Below are positions 1 to 6,233 of a DNA stretch of 6,257 bases, piece after piece (within the stretch, counting starts at the first letter, position 1; every line of letters starts with the position of its first letter). The translations under genes were made by a program, and so were the position numbers. The notes beneath the pieces were generated by a model. The model worked only from the letters and a program-made list of their open reading frames with translations, ran no database searches and had not been told where the DNA came from. This DNA is from an uncultured Lutibacter sp. (GTDB lineage Bacteria; Bacteroidota; Bacteroidia; Flavobacteriales; Flavobacteriaceae): contig CAJXUO010000088.1 in the NCBI GenBank assembly GCA_913061425.1, forward strand, positions 1 to 6,257, given 5' to 3'.

Positions 1-42
1 CCTCTCTATTCGTCGGCAGCGTCAGATGTGTATAAGAGACAG
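1..42 (+). other. Illumina Nextera read-1 adapter with i5 index (artefact)
   Basis: Bases 10-42 match the 33-nt Nextera transposase read-1 adapter exactly, ending in the 19-bp Tn5 mosaic end at 24-42 (AGATGTGTATAAGAGACAG). Bases 2-9 (CTCTCTAT) equal the standard i5 index known as S502/N502, and base 1 fits the last C of the P5 segment that precedes it. This is sequencing-library DNA left by read-through of a short insert, not genome. Biological sequence starts at 43. Confidence 0.98.
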
Positions 43-97
43 CCGCTTCATCCGTTCCAACTTCTAACAGTTCATTTTGATATTTTAATTTTAACAT
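43..97 (-). CDS. rnhB: Ribonuclease HII, N-terminal fragment cut by the contig end
   Basis: Reading down the minus strand from an ATG at 97-95 gives 18 open codons, MLKLKYQNELLEVGTDEA, followed by a G that would begin the next codon. RNase HII enzymes cut the RNA strand of RNA-DNA hybrids and remove misincorporated ribonucleotides; they begin with a short beta strand leading into a conserved G-x-D-E-x-G-R-G motif whose Asp and Glu bind the catalytic metal. Here G14, D16 and E17 are in place, at the same numbering as in the E. coli enzyme, and the next codon starts with G as expected for glycine. The other two minus-strand frames hit stops here. The remaining roughly 180 residues lie beyond the adapter junction at 42/43. 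The gene is divergent from the porin. Identification rests on one short motif, so it is probable rather than certain. Confidence 0.72.
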
Positions 98-150
98 TTC
101 ATTTTGATAAAACAAATCACAAAATACGTTTTTTAACAAAACAATTTAGG

Positions 151-182
151 TTTATTATTTTCGTTTAAATACTTTATCTTTG
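151..182 (+). promoter_or_regulatory. Bacteroidota sigma-A-type promoter for the porin gene
   Basis: TATCTTTG at 175-182 is a perfect match to the Bacteroidota -7 element TAnnTTTG. TTTA at 151-154, 20 bases upstream, is a partial match to the -33 element TTTG. Transcription would start near 188-190, leaving a leader of about 10 nt before the ATG at 200, which is common for this phylum. On the opposite strand, facing rnhB, the nearest candidate is TATTTTG (126 down to 120), one base shorter than consensus, so I do not call a separate rnhB promoter. The 98-199 gap shows no other structure. Confidence 0.65.
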
Positions 183-199
183 CGACATTAAATTTTATT

Positions 200-2167
200 A
201 TGAGAAACGTCCTTTTATGCCTTTTTATAGCATTTTTTACAATAACTTCTTTTGCACAAACAAAAGAACTTCTTGAAAAAAGCGAGTTTAATAAAAGTCT
301 AAATCTTCAATCTAGAGATTCATTGAATCAAGGTTATAACAGAGGTGAAATAGAAGTAGAACTTGATGGTGAAACACTTTATACTGACTATAAAATAATT
401 TCTCACAGTTTAGACACTACTTATATAGACACTACACTAACTATAAAAAAAGATTACATCCTCAACTATATTAGAAAAGATGATTTTGAATTACTTCCAT
501 TTCATAATTTAGGGCAAACTTATACACGTCTAGGATTTAATTTTGATAAAAGTTCTTTTCTACCAGAAATGGGTGCAAGCGCAAAATACTTCAATTTTAA
601 AGAAGTCGAAGACATCAATTATTATGAAGTACCAACACCTACAACAGAGCTAATGTTTAGAACTGCTATGGAACAAGGACAAGTTTTGGATGCCTTTTTT
701 ACAATCAACACGGCACCTAATTTTAATTTCTCGTTAGAATATAAAGGGTTACGCTCTTTAGGGAATTACAGACAGTCTTTGGCGAGTTACGGTAATTTTA
801 GAACTACATTTAATTATAGAACCAAAGATGATAGATACCAAGCTCGTGGACATTTTGTATCTCATGATTTTTTAAATGAAGAAAATGGTGGTCTTACAGA
901 CCAATCAATTCTTTATTTTGAAGCAAATGATCCTAATTATATAAATAGAGGTCAACTTGAAGTGAACTATACAAATGCTGAGAATCTCTTAGTCACCAAG
1001 AGATATCATTTAGAGCATAGTTATAAAATTTTCAAGAACAAAGACAGTATCAAATCAAAGCCTTCTAATTTTAAAGTTGGACATGAATACACCTATAAAA
1101 CCAAGCATTACACCTTTGATCAAACGGCATCAAGTGCTGTTATCGGTGATGCTTTTAGAACCACAGTAAGTGATCATGCAGGCTTAAGAACAATGAATAA
1201 TTTGGCGTATTTAGAATTAGAATCACCGCTAGTTTTAGGAAAATTGAGAGCCAAAGCAAATCACTATACATTTGATCATTATTTTAATGGTGTTGTGAAT
1301 ATTGGTAGTGAAACTATAGATGCTCAATTAAAAGGAAATGCCCTTTCTATTGGTGCTGATTGGAATGCGAAAGTGAAAAACTTTAGTTTAAAAGCCGATA
1401 TTTCTACTATTATTTCTGGAGATATTGAAGGGAGTAGTTTACTTACTGCTGCGACATATCATAAAGATAGTGTGATGAAAATTTCAGCGAAATTAGCTAC
1501 AGTTTCAAAAACTGCAAATTTCAATTTCTTACATTATCAAAGTGATTATATAGATTACAACTGGCAAAATAATCATTTTAAAAACGAAGAAATTCGTACG
1601 CTTTCATTGGAGTTAGACACAGAGAAAATAGTCAATGCATCTGCAAGTGTTACTCAAATTGATAATTACACTTATTTTGATACAAACTCAAAACCTCAAC
1701 AAGCAACAGAAGCAATAAACTACCTTAAAATAAAGGCAAACAAAGCGGTAAAATTTGGAAAATTCACTTTAGATAATACTGTAATGTATCAAAAAGTTTC
1801 AAAAGGAAATGCCTTTTTTAGAGTTCCAGAACTGGTGACTAGAAACTCATTATTTTACAGTAGTTATGTTTTTAAAAAGAAGCCCTTATTCTTACAAACA
1901 GGATTTACATTCAAATATTTTACCAAATATAAAATGAACGCATACAATCCTCTACTCTCAGAATTTAACTTACAAGATACCGCTGAATACGGAAATTATC
2001 CTGTTGTAGATTTCTTTGCAAATGGTCAAGTTCGTAGAACACGTATCTATTTAAAAGTAGAAAATATAACTGCAAGTTTTACTGGCAGAAACTATTATTC
2101 TGCACCATTAGAACCATATCGTGACCTAACCGTTCGTTTCGGATTGGTTTGGAATTTCTTTATCTAA
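200..2167 (+). CDS. Putative outer-membrane beta-barrel porin (Porin_10-like)
   Basis: The 655-residue product begins with a Sec signal peptide: residues 1-19 have a basic N-terminus, a hydrophobic core and end in SFA, with likely cleavage before Q20. Residues about 20-145 form a short N-terminal region, then alternating polar and aromatic segments typical of membrane beta strands run to the end. The family-like block at about 143-235 includes VPTPTTE, a long strand-turn-strand stretch and an ENGG motif at 228-231. The C-terminus, RFGLVWNFFI, is an aromatic-rich final strand as recognised by the BAM machinery. This matches my knowledge of the 'putative porin' family PF14121 of Bacteroidota, whose substrate is not established. 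The ATG at 200 is chosen because the signal peptide begins there and a TAnnTTTG element lies just upstream. The next gene starts 7 bp after the stop, so the two are probably co-transcribed. The family is fairly secure, the function is not. Confidence 0.85.
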   Translation: MRNVLLCLFIAFFTITSFAQTKELLEKSEFNKSLNLQSRDSLNQGYNRGEIEVELDGETLYTDYKIISHSLDTTYIDTTLTIKKDYILNYIRKDDFELLPFHNLGQTYTRLGFNFDKSSFLPEMGASAKYFNFKEVEDINYYEVPTPTTELMFRTAMEQGQVLDAFFTINTAPNFNFSLEYKGLRSLGNYRQSLASYGNFRTTFNYRTKDDRYQARGHFVSHDFLNEENGGLTDQSILYFEANDPNYINRGQLEVNYTNAENLLVTKRYHLEHSYKIFKNKDSIKSKPSNFKVGHEYTYKTKHYTFDQTASSAVIGDAFRTTVSDHAGLRTMNNLAYLELESPLVLGKLRAKANHYTFDHYFNGVVNIGSETIDAQLKGNALSIGADWNAKVKNFSLKADISTIISGDIEGSSLLTAATYHKDSVMKISAKLATVSKTANFNFLHYQSDYIDYNWQNNHFKNEEIRTLSLELDTEKIVNASASVTQIDNYTYFDTNSKPQQATEAINYLKIKANKAVKFGKFTLDNTVMYQKVSKGNAFFRVPELVTRNSLFYSSYVFKKKPLFLQTGFTFKYFTKYKMNAYNPLLSEFNLQDTAEYGNYPVVDFFANGQVRRTRIYLKVENITASFTGRNYYSAPLEPYRDLTVRFGLVWNFFI

Positions 2168-2174
2168 ACGGATT

Positions 2175-3731
2175 ATGCAACACCAATTTCAAATTCAAGT
2201 TTCTCCAGAAATTGCTCAAGACAATGAGCAATTAAAAAAATATATTGCAAAAAAGGAGTCTTTAGATTTAGAAGAAATAGAACATGTAGAAATTCTAAAA
2301 CGCTCTATTGATGCTCGGCAACGAAATGTCAAAATAAACCTACGTATAAACGTATATCTCACTGAAGAATATTTAGAATCTGAAATTGAAATTCCACATT
2401 ACAACGATGTCAGTAAATCAAAAGAAGTTATTGTTATTGGCGCTGGTCCTGCAGGTTTATTTGCAGCTTTAAAACTGATTGAAAAAGGCTTAAAGCCAAT
2501 TCTGCTTGAACGAGGTAAAGATGTCAAAGAAAGACGAAGAGATCTTGCTGCAATCACCAAATTTCATATAGTTGATGAAGATTCTAATTATTGTTTTGGA
2601 GAAGGTGGTGCAGGAACCTATTCTGATGGAAAACTATATACTCGCTCAAAGAAAAGAGGAGACGTCAATAGAATTTTAAATTTATTGATTGCACACGGCG
2701 CACCAAAAGATATTGGTGTAGACGCACATCCTCATATTGGAACCAACAAACTACCAAAAATTATTGCTGCCATTAGAAAGACTATTATAAATTATGGTGG
2801 TGTCGTAAAATTTGAAACTAGAGTTACAGATATTTTAATAAAAAGCAGTGCTGTAACAGGAGTGAAAATCCAAAATGGAGACATTATAAATTCAACTAAA
2901 ATTATTCTTGCAACTGGTCATTCTGCAAGAGATATCTTTGAATTATTATATAGAAAAGGAATTGAAATTGAAGCAAAACCTTTTGCTTTAGGTGTTCGTG
3001 TAGAACATTCACAGCAATTGATAGATTCCATACAATATCATTGCGAAACAAGAAGTGAGTACTTACCTGCTGCTCCTTATGGTATTGTAAAGCAAGTAAA
3101 AAATAGAGGTGTTTACTCATTTTGCATGTGTCCTGGAGGCGTTATTGCACCTTGTGCGACATCACCAGGAGAAGTTGTAACTAATGGATGGTCGCCATCA
3201 AAAAGAGATCAACCTACATCTAATTCAGGAATTGTAGTGGAATTAAAGCTAGAAGACTTTGCAAAATACAGCGATAAAGGTCCTTTAGCTGGAGTAGAAT
3301 TTCAGAAAGAAATAGAACAAAAAGCATGGAGACTTGGTGGAGAAACCCAAAAAGTTCCTGCACAACGATTGGCAGATTTTACGCAAGGAAAATTATCTAC
3401 CGATATTCCTAAGACCTCTTATATGCCTGGAACAACCTCTACTGAATTAGGAGAAGTTTTACCTCCTTTTATTCATGAAACACTACAAAAGGGCTTTGAA
3501 CAATTTGGAAAATCTATGCATGGTTATATGACAAATGAAGCCGTAGTTCACGCTCCGGAATCAAGAACATCATCTCCTGTTAGAATCCCAAGAGATTACA
3601 AAACTTTAGAACATACTCAAATCAAAGGACTCTATCCTTGTGGTGAAGGTGCTGGTTATGCTGGCGGAATTATTTCTGCTGCTATTGATGGTGAGAAATG
3701 TGCGGAGCAGATTGGTTTGAAAATTAGATAA
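2175..3731 (+). CDS. FAD-dependent dehydrogenase, COG2509-type, function unknown
   Basis: The 518-residue product is soluble, with no signal peptide or membrane segments, so it should be cytoplasmic. Residues 1-80 form an N-terminal domain containing LKRSIDARQRN (41-51), characteristic of this group of uncharacterised flavoproteins. A Rossmann dinucleotide fold follows, with GAGPAG (89-94) for the ADP part of FAD and an acidic residue, E112, ending the second strand. Further family-type motifs are CFGEGGAGTYSDGKL (140-154), ATGHSARD (246-253) and the C-terminal CGEGAGYAGGI (489-499), which closes the flavin site. Cysteines 317, 319 and 327 cluster in CMCPGG...APCAT. The length is normal for the family. 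Substrate and physiological role are not known to me. It starts 7 bp after the porin stop with no promoter between them and no clear Shine-Dalgarno sequence, which implies an operon. Nothing suggests truncation. Confidence 0.88.
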   Translation: MQHQFQIQVSPEIAQDNEQLKKYIAKKESLDLEEIEHVEILKRSIDARQRNVKINLRINVYLTEEYLESEIEIPHYNDVSKSKEVIVIGAGPAGLFAALKLIEKGLKPILLERGKDVKERRRDLAAITKFHIVDEDSNYCFGEGGAGTYSDGKLYTRSKKRGDVNRILNLLIAHGAPKDIGVDAHPHIGTNKLPKIIAAIRKTIINYGGVVKFETRVTDILIKSSAVTGVKIQNGDIINSTKIILATGHSARDIFELLYRKGIEIEAKPFALGVRVEHSQQLIDSIQYHCETRSEYLPAAPYGIVKQVKNRGVYSFCMCPGGVIAPCATSPGEVVTNGWSPSKRDQPTSNSGIVVELKLEDFAKYSDKGPLAGVEFQKEIEQKAWRLGGETQKVPAQRLADFTQGKLSTDIPKTSYMPGTTSTELGEVLPPFIHETLQKGFEQFGKSMHGYMTNEAVVHAPESRTSSPVRIPRDYKTLEHTQIKGLYPCGEGAGYAGGIISAAIDGEKCAEQIGLKIR

Positions 3732-3737
3732 TGTAAG

Positions 3738-3790
3738 AATGAGAAAATGTTATACTAATTTAATTACAAAAGCAATTTTATTTTCTCATT
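3738..3790. terminator. Inverted repeat between convergent genes, possible bidirectional terminator
   Basis: AATGAGAAAAT (3738-3748) is the exact reverse complement of ATTTTCTCATT (3780-3790), giving an 11-bp perfect stem around a 31-nt AT-rich loop. It starts 7 bases after the stop of the FAD enzyme and ends 13 bases after the nhaC stop as read on the minus strand. Its place between two convergent genes suits a shared terminator, but the stem is AT-rich, the loop is long and there is no clean U-tract, so the function is tentative. Confidence 0.4.
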
Positions 3791-3803
3791 AAAGCATTCA
3801 TTT

Positions 3804-5270
3804 CTATTTCTTCACTAACATCTTAATCTTAATATTTAATGCTGCAAAAAGCAAAGTTGTAAATGGACTTAACCAGTTAAAAATGGCAAAGACAAAGTAA
3901 TCGGCTACACTTACACCAAGTACTGTAGATTGATATGCTCCACAGGTATTCCATGGAATTAAGACTGAAGTTACTGTTCCAGCATCTTCTAAAGTTCTAC
4001 TTAAATTTTCGGGTGCTAAATTTTTATCTTCAAACGCTTGTTTAAACATTTTCCCAGGAATTACAATTGCAAGATATTGATCAGAAGCAATAGCATTTAA
4101 TCCCAAACAACTAAATACTGTACTTGCAAACAAACCAAATATTGACGTAGCAAATTTCAATAATTCTTTTGTAACTCTTGCCAATGCTCCAATAGCATCC
4201 ATGACTCCACCAAAAACCATTGCACACATGATTAAAAGAATTGTCCATATCATACCGTTCATTCCTCCTGCACTGAATAGATCGTTTAATTTTTCATTGT
4301 CAGTTGTAATTTCAGTATCCACAAATATTGCATTGATAATTGATTGAAAATTTGAAGATGAAAGACTTCCTAATATTTCTGGTTGAAATATAAAAGCAAA
4401 TATAGCTGCCAACACAACACCTGTTCCTAGAGCAATTAATGGCTTTGTTTTCGAAACAATCAATATAATTACAACAACAGGAACTATAAATAAATATGGT
4501 GTGATATTAAACGTACTTTTTATAGAAGATAGCAATCCACTTATATCAGCATCACCAGTAGTTTCTAAATTCAAACTTATAATAGAAAAAACAATTATCG
4601 TAATGATAATTGTTGGTACAGTAGTGATTGCCATATAACGAATATGCGTAAACAAATCGGTTCCAGCCATTGCAGGTGCAAGATTAGTCGTGTCACTTAA
4701 AGGCGACATTTTATCTCCAAAATAAGCTCCTGAAATTACGGCTCCTGCAATCATTCCTGTTGGAATTCCTAAAGCACTTCCTATACCAATCAAGGCAATA
4801 CCAACGGTCGCTGAAGTGGTCCATGAACTTCCTGTAGCAATTGAAATTATAGCTGCAATAACAACTGATGCAGGTAAAAATATTCCTGGACTTAAAACTT
4901 GTAAACCATAATAAACCATTGCTGGAATAACACCACTCACAAGCCATGTTCCTGCCAATGCTCCAACCAATAATAATATCATTATAGGAACAAAAATACT
5001 CTTCCAATTTTCCCAAACCTCTGCAATCATTACATTAATTGACACTTTATTAAAAAAGCCTACAATTGCAGCTACTGCTCCACCCATCAATAAAATATAT
5101 TGATTTGAATAGTCACCAAACAATACACCGTCAGAATAAAAAATATTATAAGCTAACAAGGCCATCAAAATAACAACAGGAATTATGGCTTCCCATATAT
5201 TCAATTCCTTATTATCTATAATCTTCTGATTTTCAATTTCAATTTCAGTCAAGTTAGTATCCTTACTCAT
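3804..5270 (-). CDS. nhaC: Na+/H+ antiporter, NhaC family
   Basis: The 488-residue polytopic membrane protein has a short charged N-terminus (1-25) and then about ten to twelve hydrophobic segments, starting near 26-44, 58-73, 93-113 and 131-146. NhaC hallmarks are GSSWTTSATVGIA (147-159), the signature GDKMSPLSDTTNLAP (185-199) and LIPWNTCGAYQSTVLGVS (437-454). Members exchange external protons for cytoplasmic Na+; some relatives, such as MleN of Bacillus, couple Na+/H+ exchange to malate and lactate, so the exact substrate is open. I start at the ATG 5270-5268. The frame stays open to a TTG at 5318, but that codon lies in the U-tract of the preceding gene's terminator and would add 16 residues unlike the family start. 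Only 46 bp separate the terminator from the ATG, and they hold no TAnnTTTG match, so the promoter is unclear. It converges on the FAD enzyme gene. Confidence 0.9.
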   Translation of the reverse strand: MSKDTNLTEIEIENQKIIDNKELNIWEAIIPVVILMALLAYNIFYSDGVLFGDYSNQYILLMGGAVAAIVGFFNKVSINVMIAEVWENWKSIFVPIMILLLVGALAGTWLVSGVIPAMVYYGLQVLSPGIFLPASVVIAAIISIATGSSWTTSATVGIALIGIGSALGIPTGMIAGAVISGAYFGDKMSPLSDTTNLAPAMAGTDLFTHIRYMAITTVPTIIITIIVFSIISLNLETTGDADISGLLSSIKSTFNITPYLFIVPVVVIILIVSKTKPLIALGTGVVLAAIFAFIFQPEILGSLSSSNFQSIINAIFVDTEITTDNEKLNDLFSAGGMNGMIWTILLIMCAMVFGGVMDAIGALARVTKELLKFATSIFGLFASTVFSCLGLNAIASDQYLAIVIPGKMFKQAFEDKNLAPENLSRTLEDAGTVTSVLIPWNTCGAYQSTVLGVSVADYFVFAIFNWLSPFTTLLFAALNIKIKMLVKK

Positions 5271-5316
5271 TGTATGATTATTTTTTTGAATTGTAATATT
5301 ACGGATTTTTGACAAC

Positions 5317-5353
5317 AAAAAAAAGCCTGTGATTCATAGGAATCACAGGCTTT
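5317..5353 (-). terminator. Rho-independent terminator of the yceI-like gene
   Basis: A perfect 14-bp stem (5322-5335 with 5340-5353, core AAAGCCTGTGATTC) closes a 4-base loop at 5336-5339. Read on the minus strand it is followed at once by eight U residues (A run at 5317-5324, partly shared with the stem base). It begins 19 bases after the stop of the YceI lipoprotein gene and precedes nhaC. This is a textbook intrinsic terminator and argues that nhaC is not simply co-transcribed with the YceI gene. Confidence 0.93.
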
Positions 5354-5372
5354 CAATTTATTTTTCTACTTA

Positions 5373-6023
5373 CTATTTCTGAGCAAGAACATTAAAAGAC
5401 ATTTCAACTAAATCATCTATTGATTTATCTTTTACAATAGCTGCTAATTTTGTTGACTTGTATTCAATTCCAAATTCAGTTCTATCAATTTTAAAAACAT
5501 CGCTTTTAAAAGATACAAACCCATTTGCTGAAGCAAAAGTTGCAGGAATTGTAATGTTTTTAGTAATTCCTTTTACAGTTAAATTACCACTTACATTTAT
5601 TTTTTTCTCAGCGTTTTCAACACCTGTAATTTGGAATATTGCCGTTGAAAATTTTTCTACATCAAAGAAATCTGCTGCTTTCAAATGACCTATTAATTTG
5701 GCATTATATTCATTATCTGCAGGCATATCTAAACACACAATAGCGTTCATATCTATAATGAATTTACCACCAACTATCATATCGTTAACAACACTAATTT
5801 TTCCTTTTGCAATACCAACTGTTCCGTTATGAGAACCTGTAGGCTTAAAACCTTTCCAAGTTAACGTTGATGTATCCGAAATTACATTATACGTTTCTAA
5901 AGAAGTTGCCTTGATTGTTTCACCAACCTCTTTCGCATCTGTTGCTTTCACTTTATTCTTATCGTCTACTTTACATGCTATTACAGATATAGCAACTAGT
6001 ACTATTAAGATTATTTTCTTCAT
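5373..6023 (-). CDS. YceI-family lipoprotein
   Basis: The 216-residue product starts with a lipoprotein signal: MKKIILIVLVAISVIAC, with a lipobox VIAC and lipidated cysteine C17. A polar linker runs to about residue 42. The YceI domain (PF04264), a lipocalin-like beta barrel that in characterised relatives binds polyisoprenoid-type lipids, fills about 43-214. Family-type motifs are STLTWKGFKPTGSHNGTVG (52-70), HLKAADFFDVEKF (113-125), NLTVKGITKNITIP (147-160) and IDRTEFGIEY (179-188). The domain lies in the periplasm or on the outer membrane; the residues after C17 (KVDDK) resemble, loosely, acidic export signals that send Bacteroidota lipoproteins to the surface. The ATG at 6023 fits both the signal sequence and a TAnnTTTG promoter 29 bp upstream. 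Its own terminator follows. A second YceI-like gene lies directly upstream on the same strand. The ligand and role are unknown. Confidence 0.9.
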   Translation of the reverse strand: MKKIILIVLVAISVIACKVDDKNKVKATDAKEVGETIKATSLETYNVISDTSTLTWKGFKPTGSHNGTVGIAKGKISVVNDMIVGGKFIIDMNAIVCLDMPADNEYNAKLIGHLKAADFFDVEKFSTAIFQITGVENAEKKINVSGNLTVKGITKNITIPATFASANGFVSFKSDVFKIDRTEFGIEYKSTKLAAIVKDKSIDDLVEMSFNVLAQK

Positions 6024-6052
6024 TGATTGATTTATTTTAAATTAATGAGCCA

Positions 6053-6080
6053 CAAATATATTCTTTTTAAAAAAGACAAA
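6053..6080 (-). promoter_or_regulatory. Bacteroidota promoter for the YceI lipoprotein gene
   Basis: On the minus strand TATATTTG (6060 down to 6053) matches the -7 consensus TAnnTTTG perfectly. TTTG (6080 down to 6077) lies 16 bases upstream as the -33 element, just below the usual spacing. Transcription would start near 6046, leaving a leader of about 23 nt. The -33 element is the last four bases of the terminator stem of the gene upstream. Confidence 0.65.
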
Positions 6081-6112
6081 AGCCCAAAATTAATGAAAAT
6101 TTTAGGCTTTTG
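6069..6112 (-). terminator. Rho-independent terminator of the second YceI-like gene
   Basis: CAAAAGCC (6077-6084) pairs with GGCTTTTG (6105-6112), and AAAATT (6086-6091) pairs with AATTTT (6098-6103). In the minus-strand RNA the bases between the two blocks (6085 and 6104) form a G-U wobble, giving a 15-bp stem with a 6-base loop. It is followed by UC and a run of six U residues (6074 down to 6069). On the plus strand the wobble becomes a C-A mismatch, so the minus strand is the natural direction. The hairpin begins 19 bases after the stop of the partial gene at 6132. Confidence 0.85.
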
Positions 6113-6131
6113 ATTTAAAGGATTTGGGATT

Positions 6132-6233
6132 CTATTTTGCTGTCATATCTAAAACCACTTTTACTTTCATGTCAAATTTATCGTGGATAAATTTATCTTT
6201 CAAGTTATTGAAAACTGTTTTAGACTTATACGT
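6132..6233 (-). CDS. YceI-like protein, C-terminal fragment cut by the contig end
   Basis: From the adapter junction at 6233 one minus-strand frame is open for 33 codons to a TAG at 6134-6132. It begins TYKSKTVFNNLKDKFIHDKF and ends VLDMTAK. The stretch YKS...KDK.I.D resembles YKSTKLAAIVKDKSIDD at 188-204 of the neighbouring YceI lipoprotein, and such endings are common in YceI domains (final loop, helix and last beta strand). The reading is supported by a terminator 19 bases downstream. I infer a tandem paralogue of the 5373-6023 gene, but with only 33 residues and no conserved core motif another beta-barrel protein is possible. The N-terminus, and hence whether it is a lipoprotein or secreted, is outside the window. 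Confidence 0.62.
   Translation of the reverse strand, partial: TYKSKTVFNNLKDKFIHDKFDMKVKVVLDMTAK

Noticed and set aside
2902..3120. Minus-strand open frame of 72 codons inside the FAD enzyme gene.
   Set aside because: It lies antisense to strongly conserved flavoprotein motifs, has no recognisable domain, and has the composition expected of a shadow frame.
4711..5016. Minus-strand open frame of 101 codons overlapping nhaC in another frame, rich in Cys, Trp, Ser and Asn.
   Set aside because: It is a frame shift of the nhaC coding sequence, covering the GSSWTT and GDKMSP signature region; its odd composition is typical of out-of-frame translation.
5271..5318. Sixteen-codon N-terminal extension of the antiporter starting at TTG.
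   Set aside because: The start codon sits in the terminator U-tract of the upstream gene; the ATG at 5270 is a better start.
5458..5688. Plus-strand open frame of 76 codons within the YceI lipoprotein gene.
   Set aside because: It is antisense to the YceI domain core, with no promoter or homology that I recognise.
43..6233. A previously undescribed defence, mobile or biosynthetic system.
   Set aside because: All long genes belong to recognisable families, spacing is ordinary, and there are no repeat arrays, RNA genes or clusters of unknown genes. The only function-unknown items are single conserved proteins.
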